Source: Sphingobacteriia bacterium (lineage in GTDB: Bacteria; Bacteroidota; Bacteroidia; Chitinophagales; Chitinophagaceae). Taken from it: a stretch of DNA of 64,000 bases. The notes beneath the pieces are model-generated. The model was not told the origin of the DNA, did no database searches, and was given only the letters and a program-made list of their open reading frames with translations. Where the stretch lies: the NCBI GenBank assembly GCA_015999745.1, contig JAECQP010000001.1, positions 1-64,000 of the forward strand. The letters are read 5' to 3'. Each line of letters opens with the position of its first letter. Position 1 is the stretch's first letter. Both the position numbers and the translations under genes were made by a program. Positions 46,041 through 54,654 of this stretch are shown one piece after another.

Positions 46041-47228
46041 TTGATTGAAAAGAAACAACTGATCGCCAGGGAAGAAAAAGCAGTGTTAGTGGGAGTTATT
46101 TTAAAAGATCAAACCATAGAACAGGCGGAAGAGTATTTGGATGAACTGGCGTTCCTGTCTGAAACTGCAGGAGCAACTGCAGTGAAGCGATTTACCCAGA
46201 AACTGGCGCATCCCGACAGCAGAACTTTTGTGGGAAAGGGTAAACTGGAAGAAATTAAGGACTATCTCAATGGAAAGGACGTTACCCTGGTTATTTTTGA
46301 CGACGAACTCACCGGTTCGCAAATCTCCAATATTGAAAAGGAACTGAACGTAAAAACCATCGACCGGAGTGATCTGATCCTGGATATTTTTGCCAGAAGG
46401 GCAAGAACGGCTCAGGCCAAGGTACAGGTAGAACTGGCGCAATATCAATATTTATTACCCCGGTTAAAAGGTATGTGGAAACATCTGGAGAGACAGGGTG
46501 GGGGTATTGGTACAAGAGGCCCCGGTGAAACAGAGATTGAAACGGACAGGCGTATTGTAAAAGACAAGATATCCTTACTACGCAAACGCCTGAGCGAAAT
46601 AGACAAGCAGGCATTTACACAACGCAAGGAACGGGGCGAACTGATTCGGGTGGCATTGGTAGGATACACCAACGTGGGTAAGAGTACACTGATGACAGTA
46701 TTGAGCAAGAGCGAGGTATTTGCCGAAAACAAACTCTTTGCAACACTGGATACGACCACCCGGAAAGTAGTATTTGAAAATACCCCTTTCCTGTTAAGCG
46801 ATACGGTTGGATTCATCCGTAAGTTACCCCACCACCTGGTAGAAAGCTTTAAGAGTACCCTGGATGAGGTAAGAGAAGCAGATATTTTGTTACATGTGGT
46901 AGATATATCTCACCCGCAGTACGAAGAACAAATCGGTGTAGTAAATAAAACACTGCAGGAACTGAAGGCATTTGAAAAACCCATTCTTACCATCTTCAAT
47001 AAAATGGATCTTTACGAGGAAAAAACATTCGACGAATGGCTGGATGATGCTGTAAAGCAGGAGATACTGCACGATCTGAAGGAGAAATGGGAACTGGCCA
47101 CCAACAATAACTGTGTATTTATTTCTGCATTGGAGAAAAAAAACCTGGATGCCCTGCGCGAATTGATTCTGGAGAAAGTAAGAGACATGTACCATGTGCG
47201 TTACCCCTACAAGACAATGTTATATTAA
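46041..47228 (+). CDS. hflX: Ribosome-splitting GTPase HflX
   Basis: GTPase of 395 residues that rescues or splits stalled ribosomes. The N-terminal HflX domain (about 1-110; ATAVKRFTQKLAHPDSRTFVGKGKLEEI) and middle coiled region (MWKHLERQGGGIGTRGPGETEIETDRR) precede the G domain: G1 GYTNVGKST, G3 DTVGFI, G4 NKMD. The reading frame begins with TTG at 46041 (IEKKQLIAREEKAVLVGV); no ATG occurs before the conserved domain, so TTG initiation is likely. The Rieske gene follows by 10 bases. Confidence 0.96.
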   Translation: MIEKKQLIAREEKAVLVGVILKDQTIEQAEEYLDELAFLSETAGATAVKRFTQKLAHPDSRTFVGKGKLEEIKDYLNGKDVTLVIFDDELTGSQISNIEKELNVKTIDRSDLILDIFARRARTAQAKVQVELAQYQYLLPRLKGMWKHLERQGGGIGTRGPGETEIETDRRIVKDKISLLRKRLSEIDKQAFTQRKERGELIRVALVGYTNVGKSTLMTVLSKSEVFAENKLFATLDTTTRKVVFENTPFLLSDTVGFIRKLPHHLVESFKSTLDEVREADILLHVVDISHPQYEEQIGVVNKTLQELKAFEKPILTIFNKMDLYEEKTFDEWLDDAVKQEILHDLKEKWELATNNNCVFISALEKKNLDALRELILEKVRDMYHVRYPYKTMLY

Positions 47229-47238
47229 TTGGTATAAT

Positions 47239-47592
47239 ATGGCAGAAAAGAAAATCAGCTGGGTTAAAGTAGCCGAAAGCCTGTCAGAAATTTCCTGGCA
47301 GCCCAATGATATGTGCATTATCCCGGCCGGGGGAAAGATGATTACGCTGGCCAGGCACAAGGGCAGTCTATACGCGTTTGCCCAGAAATGCCCTCATGCC
47401 GGCGGTATTATGGCCGATGGCTTTCTGGATGCTATGGGAAATGTGGTTTGCCCCATCCACCGGTACAAATTTTCTGTGGAAAACGGCCGAAGCATTAACG
47501 GAGAAGGCTATTACCTTAAAACCTACCTGGTAAAAACCGAGGATGCAGGGGTGTATATTGGATTCGAAAAAACTACTTTTTTTAATTTTTAG
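47239..47592 (+). CDS. Rieske [2Fe-2S] ferredoxin-like protein
   Basis: Small electron carrier of 117 residues. The cluster ligands are visible: Cys51 and His53 in CPHAGG, Cys71 and His74 in CPIHRYKF. It resembles the small-subunit ferredoxins of nitrite reductase or dioxygenase systems, but no partner enzyme is near. The frame is open upstream into hflX; ATG 47239 (MAEKKISWVKVAE) is the natural start, 10 bases after hflX. Confidence 0.9.
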   Translation: MAEKKISWVKVAESLSEISWQPNDMCIIPAGGKMITLARHKGSLYAFAQKCPHAGGIMADGFLDAMGNVVCPIHRYKFSVENGRSINGEGYYLKTYLVKTEDAGVYIGFEKTTFFNF

Positions 47593-47601
47593 TGTATTTT
47601 T

Positions 47602-47631
47602 TTTGTAAGAAAGGGGAAACCCCTATTTTTG
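47602..47631 (+). promoter_or_regulatory. Promoter of tRNA-Asn
   Basis: TTTG (47602-47605), 18 bases, TATTTTTG (47624-47631). The spacer contains GGGGAAACCCC and the leader contains CCCCGAAAGGGG, so two small hairpins flank the -7 box. The first may also end transcripts from hflX. Confidence 0.6.
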
Positions 47632-47650
47632 CATCCCCGAAAGGGGAAAT

Positions 47651-47727
47651 TCCTCCTTAGCTCAGTTGGTTAGAGCATCTGACTGTTAATCAGAGGGTCT
47701 CAGGTTCAAGTCCTGAAGGGGGAGCCA
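47651..47727 (+). tRNA. tRNA-Asn (anticodon GUU)
   Basis: Full cloverleaf: acceptor TCCTCCT/AGGGGGA, anticodon arm TCTGA-CTGTTAA-TCAGA, T-arm TCAGG-TTCAAGT-CCTGA with a normal T-loop, discriminator G and encoded CCA (47725-47727). The recombinase frame on the other strand ends inside its 3' half. Confidence 0.95.
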
Positions 47728-48487
47728 CTCTAGACAGCTCGATTTTTTGGTCGGGCTGTTTTCTTTTAAAAGCCTTGTCTACATTGAGTAATAGGCTGAA
47801 TACTTGGTTTATTTTTTCGGTTCGATACTTTTCTCCATCGAAAATTAATTTTTCAGGGTATATCGAACCAATCAGCTTTGGTTTGCCCATCAAACTAGCC
47901 TTAGAGTAGAATCCACTTACATCTGATAAAAGGATATTGGTTGTGGCTACGTACTTTTCATAATCAGCCGATGCCTTTCCTAAAGTGGCATGTTCCATTA
48001 CAAGCTCATTTTCCCTATCCTCTAAGTTCTGAGAAAGACGGTTATACCTTTCGACGGGTAGATTACCTGATGCAAACCTTTCATCTAAAACACCAATTTG
48101 TTCTTTAACTTGTTTTATAGATGCTTCAAGGCTTTTTCTTTTTATATCTCTTTCCGTATCACTAGTATTAAAAGTATCTCTTAGAATCATGTTGTACAGG
48201 TCTAAGGCCTCCTTTCTAACATTAAATTGGGTTAACTCTTTCTCAAAAGCATCATTGACAATATAAGCTTTATAAGATTTACTACAACCGTATTTTCTTT
48301 GGCAATAATAGTAACTATAATGCCCACCATTTCCCTTTGATGTACTACCTGTCATCAACTTACCGCAATTGGGGCAAATGACATAACCTTTTAGTGGGAA
48401 AGCATCGTTCCTCGTTTTTCCTTGATAGGGTTTCTTTTTGCCCTTAATGCTTGTTTCATGCAATCTTTTGTTCTTACTTACCTTCAA
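47690..48487 (-). pseudogene. Truncated large serine recombinase (zinc-ribbon and coiled-coil part)
   Basis: The frame (265 residues, TTG at its upstream end, stop codon a few codons before) matches the C-terminal half of large serine recombinases: FPLKGYVICPNCGKLMTG and YYCQRKYGCSKSYKAY form the zinc beta ribbon, followed by a coiled coil and RLIGSIYPEKLIFDGEKYR. The resolvase catalytic domain and recombinase domain are missing, so the protein cannot recombine DNA. The last 12 codons (APPSGLEPETL) are antisense to the 3' half of tRNA-Asn, a hallmark of integrases whose gene ends at a tRNA attachment site. It marks one end of a former integrative element. Confidence 0.8.
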
Positions 48488-48540
48488 TATCTGAAAAAGG
48501 TAAGATCCTTATTATTGGTTGAAACCATTCTCGGTAACTT

Positions 48541-49578
48541 TTAGTTATTATCAATGATGATTTTCAGAGCCTTTTCTTTTGCCCCATTCAAGAAAATCTG
48601 ATATGCTTCTTCAATTTCATCCAATTTGTAATGGTGGGTAATCAGCTTTTTCAAATCAAAACGATTGGCAGATACTGCTTTAATCAACATTGGGGTAGTA
48701 TTTGTATTTACAAGCCCGGTAGTAATGGTCAGGTTCTTGATCCATAGTTTTTCTATTTCAAAATCAACCTTTACGCCGTGTACGCCTACGTTTGCAATAT
48801 GTGCCCCTGGTTTTACTATTTTCTGGCAAATATCCCAGGTTGCCGGGATTCCCACGGCTTCAATAGCTACATCTACGCCATCACCTACAATACTTTGTAT
48901 GGTTTCCAAAACATTTTCCGTACCTGAATTAATAGTGTGGGTTGCACCTAGTTCCTTAGCCAGGCCTAATCTGTTTTCATCCATATCAATCATAATAATA
49001 ATTGATGGCGAATAAAATTGTGCGGTTAGCAACACTGACATACCAACAGGTCCTGCACCAACAATGGCGATTGCATCTCCGGGTTTTACCTGGCCATATT
49101 GAACACCTATTTCGTGTCCGGTAGGCAAGATATCACTTAGCAAAACAGCCACTTCATCATCAATTGAAGCAGGTATTTTATATAGGCTATTATCTGCATG
49201 TGGAATACGGGCATACTCTGCCTGGACGCCATCAATCATATATCCCAAAATCCATCCACCATCTTTACAATGCGAATACAATTGTTTTTTGCAATATTCG
49301 CAGGATCCACAAGACGTAATACACGAAATCAAGACCTTATCGCCTTTCTTAAACTGTGTTACGCTTTCGCCTACTTCTTCTACCAGCCCTACACCTTCAT
49401 GTCCCAAGATGCGACCATCGGCAATCTCAGGGTTTTTACCTTTATAAATACCTAAGTCGGTACCGCAAATAGTTGTTTTTAAAACCTTGATAATCACATC
49501 CGTTGGTTTTAAAATAGTTGGTTTTGGTTTTTCTTCCAAAGCGATATTGTGGTCTCCATGATAAACTAATGCTTTCAT
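48541..49578 (-). CDS. Zinc-dependent alcohol dehydrogenase
   Basis: Medium-chain dehydrogenase of 345 residues. The catalytic zinc ligands are Cys in TTICGTDLGIYKG, the His-Glu of GHEGVG, and a structural zinc site with four Cys (CGSCEYCKKQLYSHC, about 91-105). The NAD-binding motif is VGAGPVGMS (about 173-181), with Asp in IDMDENR favouring NAD over NADP. It acts on a small alcohol, butanediol or sorbitol-like substrate; not decidable. It lies between the recombinase remnant and an AT-rich non-coding stretch, so it may be cargo of the former element. Confidence 0.92.
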   Translation of the reverse strand: MKALVYHGDHNIALEEKPKPTILKPTDVIIKVLKTTICGTDLGIYKGKNPEIADGRILGHEGVGLVEEVGESVTQFKKGDKVLISCITSCGSCEYCKKQLYSHCKDGGWILGYMIDGVQAEYARIPHADNSLYKIPASIDDEVAVLLSDILPTGHEIGVQYGQVKPGDAIAIVGAGPVGMSVLLTAQFYSPSIIIMIDMDENRLGLAKELGATHTINSGTENVLETIQSIVGDGVDVAIEAVGIPATWDICQKIVKPGAHIANVGVHGVKVDFEIEKLWIKNLTITTGLVNTNTTPMLIKAVSANRFDLKKLITHHYKLDEIEEAYQIFLNGAKEKALKIIIDNN

Positions 49579-50156
49579 ATGTACTTTTTGAGTTTAAAAT
49601 TATTACTATAAAGATACCACTATGTGGATTATTTATCTCTATCTATTTCGACTAAATATTGACTATTTAAGACGGTGTGGCCACTTTTCTAATTCAGCTT
49701 CAAAGCACTATATGTGGGGATCCAACCCAATATTTCATGGAATAAGGTTTTAGTTTATTGCATTTACATATTGGACATTGATAAAGTAATTGCATCTTCG
49801 TTTTTGATTAAGTAAAACTTATCAGAAGTTAATTGACCCTAATGAAAGTATCTTAATTAACCCAAAAAATTACTCATTAACTATCTGACAGTTATGCTTT
49901 CGTATAATTTCCTTATTTATAGTTTTTCTAAACCGGGAGCAAACAGGAAAGTCGATACTTAAAATGCTGGTAAATATAGTAAGCAGAAATTATTGCAGGA
50001 AGTAACACTTTAAACAGCACAACATTTTTGCCGAATTATTTAAATAATTAGTTTATATACAAATAGATAGGTATAACTAAAATAAGTTATTCATTTATCT
50101 GCATTTCCCGGTTGACTAAACCCGCCCTCTTTGAGTGGAAGTTTCTTTCCAAATTT
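49579..50156. other. AT-rich non-coding stretch
   Basis: No open gene is visible here on either strand. On the minus strand, 49780 to about 49700, a short run reads CPICKCNKLKPY and then YWVGSP before stops, which looks like a zinc-ribbon relic but was not identified. CCAC/GTGG half-sites (49618-49628) lie upstream of the alcohol dehydrogenase next to a TATCTTTA word that may be its -7 box. The stretch is visibly richer in A/T than the neighbouring genes. Confidence 0.5.
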
Positions 50157-50157
50157 C

Positions 50158-50188
50158 TTGCATTTTCTGATCTGACTTCCTACATTTG
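50158..50188 (+). promoter_or_regulatory. Promoter of the tetR-efflux operon
   Basis: TTG (50158-50160), 20 bases, TACATTTG (50181-50188): a good match to the Bacteroidota consensus. Transcription would start near 50195, within the operator. Confidence 0.65.
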
Positions 50189-50218
50189 TTAACCAAACAG
50201 TTAAACTAAATGGTTAAC
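50188..50218 (+). promoter_or_regulatory. Probable TetR operator over the tetR start codon
   Basis: Outer perfect arms GTTAACCA (50188-50195) and TGGTTAAC (50211-50218) enclose an inner pair TTAAC/GTTAA (50189-50193 and 50200-50204). The element starts at the last base of the -7 box and covers the ATG at 50210, so bound repressor would block the promoter. This fits autorepression by the TetR protein. Confidence 0.65.
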
Positions 50219-50818
50219 AAACAGGGGGCGGCAGAACACCTGATCCTTTCGGCGGCCAAAAAAATCTTTTCCGCCAAAGGAAAAGATGGCACAACAATGC
50301 AGGAGATTGCCGATGAAGCCGGTATTAACAAAGCTTTGCTTCACTATTATTTCAGGAACAAGGACCTGTTATTCGAGAAAGTATTTTTTGCCGAACTGCA
50401 GAAATTTTCGCCGATCCTGAAAACCGCAATCGCATCGGATGCGCCGCTGTTTGAAAAAATAGAGAAACTCTGTGAAACCTATATCCGGATGGCTATAAAC
50501 AATCCGTTTTTACCTGTATTCGTAATCAGCGAGATCAACAAACAACCTGAAATATTTATACACAGGATGTTTCAGAACAATCTTCCCGATTTCCAGAAAT
50601 TCAGTAAGCAGATAGAACGGGAAATAGAACTGGATACGATAAAGCCGATATTACCGCCACACCTCATCATGAATATCCTGAGTATGTGCGTGTTCCCCTT
50701 TTTACTGAAGCCGATGTTCGTCCACGGCATGAAAATTAATAAGGATCTCTATAATGATCTGATGCTACAGCGAATCCAGGAAGTCCCCGCATTTATCATC
50801 AACTCAATTAAAAAATAA
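50210..50818 (+). CDS. TetR/AcrR family transcriptional repressor
   Basis: Repressor of 202 residues with an N-terminal helix-turn-helix ([49 protein letters not shown], residues 10-60) and a helical ligand-binding part. First gene of a seven-gene efflux operon that it probably controls, as CecR (YbiH) does for ybhGFSR in E. coli. A palindrome covers its own start region. Ligand unknown. Confidence 0.92.
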   Translation: MVNKQGAAEHLILSAAKKIFSAKGKDGTTMQEIADEAGINKALLHYYFRNKDLLFEKVFFAELQKFSPILKTAIASDAPLFEKIEKLCETYIRMAINNPFLPVFVISEINKQPEIFIHRMFQNNLPDFQKFSKQIEREIELDTIKPILPPHLIMNILSMCVFPFLLKPMFVHGMKINKDLYNDLMLQRIQEVPAFIINSIKK

Positions 50819-50825
50819 ACCAGTT

Positions 50826-52085
50826 ATGCGATTTATCATTCTGTTCTTTCTGCTGGTTGCAAAAATGGGACTTTCCCAAACCTATACACTGGAAAAGATC
50901 CGGGAATTGGCCCTCAGCAATTATCCGCTTATACACCAGAATAATTTATTAAAACGTTCCGAGTCGCTGAACATAGCAAATATCAAAACATCGTTGCTGC
51001 CGCAAATAACCATTAATGGTCAGGCTACTTACCAATCAGATGTAACAGGATTAACTATCCCGAACAACCTCTTCAAAATAGACGCGCTCTCCAAAGACCA
51101 GTATAAAGCAACTGCGGAAATACAGCAGACCCTGTACGACGGAGGAATGAATAAGAAAACCAGGGAGCTTTCACAGTTGTCGCTGGAAATAGATCTACTG
51201 AAAAACGAAGTGGAACTGTACAAACTAAAAGAGCGGGTAACACAGTTGTATTGCAGTGTTTTATATACCGATGCACTACTGCAGCAGGTAAACTTTATAA
51301 CTACCGACCTGAACAATGGTTTACAGAAAGTGGAAGCTCTCTATAAAAATGGGGTGGCTTTTAAAAGTAATGTACTGCAGGTAAAAGCACAGATCTTAAA
51401 GAATAACCAGAAGACGGAGGAAATTCTTGCCGCAAAAAAAACATTATACGAAGCGCTGGAAATGTTAAGCGGAGAAAAAATGAGCGATTCGGTAGTATTT
51501 GTGTTGCCCGATCAACTGAACCTGCCGAATGAAGGCAGCCAGGTTATGCGACCGGAAGTTTTTTTGTTTGATGCACAGATCAGCAGTATAGACAGACAAA
51601 CCGGACTCATCAACGCCAGAACAAAACCAAGAATGGGCACTTTTTTACAGGGAGGCTATGGAAAACCGGGGCTGAATATGCTAAAGAATGAATTTGCCTG
51701 GTTTTCTCTTGCCGGTATCAGGCTGCAATGGTCACTGGGTGGTTTTTATACCGCAAAAAAAGAACAAATCATCTTACAGAACCAAACTGGGCTCATTAAA
51801 AATCAAAAAGACACCTATCTGCTGAATACAAATATTCAGTTGAAACAACAGCTCAACGAAATCAGCAAACTGGAGAACCTGATCAGCTCAGACAAAGAAA
51901 TAATAGCCATTAGGGAACAGATCAAAAACACTGCGCTGGTTCAACTCACCAACGGTGTCATCAGCGCCAACGATTATTTAAAAGAAGTAAATGAATTTGA
52001 CCAGTCCGGGCAAACGCTGATTCAGCACCAGATACAGCTTGTTCAGTCTAAACTGGTATATCAATTATTAAAAGGGAAAATTTAA
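50826..52085 (+). CDS. TolC-like outer-membrane efflux protein
   Basis: Outer-membrane exit duct of 419 residues: signal peptide (ending GLS), then two outer-membrane-efflux repeats (about 20-210 and 225-410) with long helices (LYDGGMNKKTRELSQLSLEIDLLKNEVELYKLKERVTQLYCSVLY) and barrel strands. It follows tetR by 7 bases and would join the adaptor and ABC transporter encoded next into a trans-envelope pump. Confidence 0.92.
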   Translation: MRFIILFFLLVAKMGLSQTYTLEKIRELALSNYPLIHQNNLLKRSESLNIANIKTSLLPQITINGQATYQSDVTGLTIPNNLFKIDALSKDQYKATAEIQQTLYDGGMNKKTRELSQLSLEIDLLKNEVELYKLKERVTQLYCSVLYTDALLQQVNFITTDLNNGLQKVEALYKNGVAFKSNVLQVKAQILKNNQKTEEILAAKKTLYEALEMLSGEKMSDSVVFVLPDQLNLPNEGSQVMRPEVFLFDAQISSIDRQTGLINARTKPRMGTFLQGGYGKPGLNMLKNEFAWFSLAGIRLQWSLGGFYTAKKEQIILQNQTGLIKNQKDTYLLNTNIQLKQQLNEISKLENLISSDKEIIAIREQIKNTALVQLTNGVISANDYLKEVNEFDQSGQTLIQHQIQLVQSKLVYQLLKGKI

Positions 52086-52089
52086 ATAC

Positions 52090-53019
52090 ATGAAAAAATA
52101 TACACTTCCGGTAATGCTGTTGGCGTTGTTCGGCTGCAGTAAATCCAACTCGGAATTTGATGCACAAGGCGTTTTTGAGTCGGAAGAAGTGATTGTTTCT
52201 GCAGAAGTTCCGGGTAAACTATTGGCCTTTCCTATAAATGAAGGAGATAGCCTGATCAAAGATCAAGTGGTTGCCTACCTCGACTCTGCAGGTTATGTGC
52301 TGCAAAGGGAACAATTGAATGCAACACTTTCCTCTATCAACGAAAAAACAACGGATGTATCGCCACAGGTAGTTTTACTGAATAACCAGGAGCAGGTACA
52401 ACAGACACAACTGAAGAACCTCTTGTTTGAAAAAGAAAGGATAGAAAATCTCTTAAAAAGTGATGCCGCCACCAGGAAGCAACTGGATGATATCAATTTC
52501 CAGATCGAATCAGTTGGCAAACAGATAAAAGTTACGCAACAACAGATTAATGTACAGGTTGCTAACGTACACAACCAGAACAAAGCAGTCTTAAGTGAAC
52601 TTAATCCCGTACATAAAAAAATTGACCAGGTAGAGGACCTGATCCGGAAAACACGGGTATTGAACCCTGTAAACGGAACCGTACTGACCACCTATGCAAG
52701 AGAGGGCGAAATGACTGTCGCAGGGAAACCCCTGTACAAGATTGCAAATGTTCAGGAGCTTACATTAAGGATGTATATAACAGGCGACCAACTGGCAATG
52801 GTGAAGATCGGGCAGAAAGTGAAAGTCTTTATTGATAAGGATAAAAAATCATATAAAGAATACACCGGCGTCATATCGGCCATTGCCGCCAAAGCAGAGT
52901 TTACACCTAAAACCATCCAGACAAAAGACGAAAGGGCCAACCTTGTATACGCCGTAAAAGTGCTGGTAAAAAATGATGGCGATATTAAAATCGGAATGTA
53001 TGGAGAAGTTCGTTTCTGA
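52090..53019 (+). CDS. HlyD-type membrane-fusion/adaptor lipoprotein
   Basis: Periplasmic adaptor of 309 residues: lipobox LLALFGC anchors it, then a biotinyl-lipoyl half (GVFESEEVIVSAEVPGKLLAFPINEGD), a coiled-coil hairpin (about 75-185), the second lipoyl half (ILNPVNGTVLTTYAREGEM) and a beta-barrel domain. Equivalent to YbhG in the E. coli system. It overlaps the first ATPase gene by 20 bases. Confidence 0.92.
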   Translation: MKKYTLPVMLLALFGCSKSNSEFDAQGVFESEEVIVSAEVPGKLLAFPINEGDSLIKDQVVAYLDSAGYVLQREQLNATLSSINEKTTDVSPQVVLLNNQEQVQQTQLKNLLFEKERIENLLKSDAATRKQLDDINFQIESVGKQIKVTQQQINVQVANVHNQNKAVLSELNPVHKKIDQVEDLIRKTRVLNPVNGTVLTTYAREGEMTVAGKPLYKIANVQELTLRMYITGDQLAMVKIGQKVKVFIDKDKKSYKEYTGVISAIAAKAEFTPKTIQTKDERANLVYAVKVLVKNDGDIKIGMYGEVRF

Positions 53020-53923
53020 GCAGTTCCCGATCATTGTTTCATCGGTCAGCAAATCCTATACAACAGGCAAAACTGTGGTGAAAGCTTTGGACAATATCAG
53101 CTTTGAGGTAGAGAAAGGTTCGTTGTTTGGATTAATTGGACCGGACGGGGCCGGTAAAACAACTTTATTCAGAATATTAACCTCCCTGTTGTTATTCGAT
53201 ACCGGCCGGGCATGGGTAGACGGCTTTGATGTAATAACCGGTTATAAAGAGATCAGGAAAAGGATCGGGTATATGCCCGGCCGTTTTTCTCTGTACACTG
53301 ACCTGACCGTACAGGAGAACCTGAATTTTTTTGCCAGCATTTTTGAAACCACAATCGAAGAGAATTACGACCTGATAAAAGGCATTTATGCGCAAATTGA
53401 GCCTTTTAAAAACAGGAGAGCCGGAAAATTATCAGGAGGAATGAAACAGAAACTGGCGTTAAGTTGTGCATTGATCCATCGCCCCTCTGTACTATTTCTA
53501 GACGAACCCACCACCGGGGTTGATGCCGTATCACGGAAAGAATTCTGGGATATGCTTCAAGCGCTGAAAAATGAAGGCATCACCATCCTTGTATCCACCC
53601 CTTATATGGACGAAGCAAATCTTTGTGATAAAGTGGCGCTGATACAGGCGGGCAGGATTCTCGGCATCAACACACCACAGCATATTACTCAAAGCTTCGC
53701 AAAAACAATATACCGGGTAAAGAACGGCAACATGCACGCTTTATTACAGGAAGCCCGGCATTGGGATTTTACAGAACAGGTGTACCCTTTCGGCGAATAT
53801 CACCATGTGGTGATCAGGCAGGGCTCACCGGAACCACAATTCCCTGCAGGGATTGATGCAGGAAAAATACACCCTGGTATTGAAGATGTATTTATAGACC
53901 TAATGCGAAACAATGAACAATAA
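53000..53923 (+). CDS. ABC transporter ATP-binding protein (YbhF N-half type)
   Basis: ATPase of 307 residues with Walker A GPDGAGKT (47-54), signature KLSGGMKQKLALSCAL, Walker B VLFLDEPTTGVDAVSRKEFW. The Asp in the Walker A loop and the GVD switch match the first ATPase half of E. coli YbhF, which is a fused pair; here the halves are separate genes. The H-loop position reads VSTPYMDEA, with Pro/Tyr in place of the usual His, so this site may not hydrolyse ATP well. The start at ATG 53000 (MEKFVSEQFP) overlaps the adaptor gene. Confidence 0.9.
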   Translation: MEKFVSEQFPIIVSSVSKSYTTGKTVVKALDNISFEVEKGSLFGLIGPDGAGKTTLFRILTSLLLFDTGRAWVDGFDVITGYKEIRKRIGYMPGRFSLYTDLTVQENLNFFASIFETTIEENYDLIKGIYAQIEPFKNRRAGKLSGGMKQKLALSCALIHRPSVLFLDEPTTGVDAVSRKEFWDMLQALKNEGITILVSTPYMDEANLCDKVALIQAGRILGINTPQHITQSFAKTIYRVKNGNMHALLQEARHWDFTEQVYPFGEYHHVVIRQGSPEPQFPAGIDAGKIHPGIEDVFIDLMRNNEQ

Positions 53924-54653
53924 GGTGATCATAGTAGAGAAACTAACAAAAATCTTCAATGGGTTTACTGCTGTCGACGGGATTAGTTTTGAAGTGGAGA
54001 AGGGAGAGATCTTTGGCTTCCTGGGCGCCAATGGCGCCGGCAAAACAACAGCTATGAAAATGTTATGCGGGCTGTCTATGCCCACCAGCGGCAAAGCAAT
54101 TATTGCCGGATTTGATGTATACAGGGAAAATGAATCCATCAAAAAGAATATCGGTTATATGAGCCAAAAGTTCTCGTTGTATGAAGACCTTACCATAAAA
54201 GAGAATATCAGGTTCTATGCCGGCATTTATGGTATAGAACCAAAAGTTATTAAAACAAAAACCGCGCTACTGATTGAACAGCTTAGTCTTGAAAAAGAAG
54301 CCAATATGTTGGTGAAGCAATTACCCCTGGGGTGGAAACAGAAACTGGCTTTTTCCGTGGCAATATTTCATGATCCGCAGATCGTTTTTTTAGACGAACC
54401 CACTGGCGGCGTAGATCCCATCACAAGAAGGGATTTTTGGAATATGATCTACGAAGCTGCCGCGAAAGGCATTACAGTATTTGTAACCACACACTATATG
54501 GACGAAGCAGAATATTGCGACAGGGTATCGATCATGGTAGACGGACAGATAGATGCCATGGACACGCCGGGAAATTTAAAACGATTATTCCAGGCAGAAA
54601 GTATGGACCATGTTTTTCTACAGATAGCCAGAAAAGCTAAAAGAGCTGAATAA
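53913..54653 (+). CDS. ABC transporter ATP-binding protein (YbhF C-half type)
   Basis: ATPase of 246 residues. Walker A GANGAGKT (38-45) and Walker B IVFLDEPTGGVD (about 157-168) are intact and the H-loop His is present (VTTHYMDEAEYC). The signature is LPLGWKQ (137-143) instead of LSGGQ, as in the second half of YbhF. Together with the previous gene it should form a heterodimer with one good and one degenerate site. Overlaps the previous gene by 11 bases. Confidence 0.92.
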   Translation: MNNKVIIVEKLTKIFNGFTAVDGISFEVEKGEIFGFLGANGAGKTTAMKMLCGLSMPTSGKAIIAGFDVYRENESIKKNIGYMSQKFSLYEDLTIKENIRFYAGIYGIEPKVIKTKTALLIEQLSLEKEANMLVKQLPLGWKQKLAFSVAIFHDPQIVFLDEPTGGVDPITRRDFWNMIYEAAAKGITVFVTTHYMDEAEYCDRVSIMVDGQIDAMDTPGNLKRLFQAESMDHVFLQIARKAKRAE

Positions 54654-54654
54654 T

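Noticed and set aside
47728-50156. Attachment-site duplication of the tRNA-Asn 3' end
   Set aside because: I looked for another copy of the T-arm/acceptor sequence in this interval and saw none.
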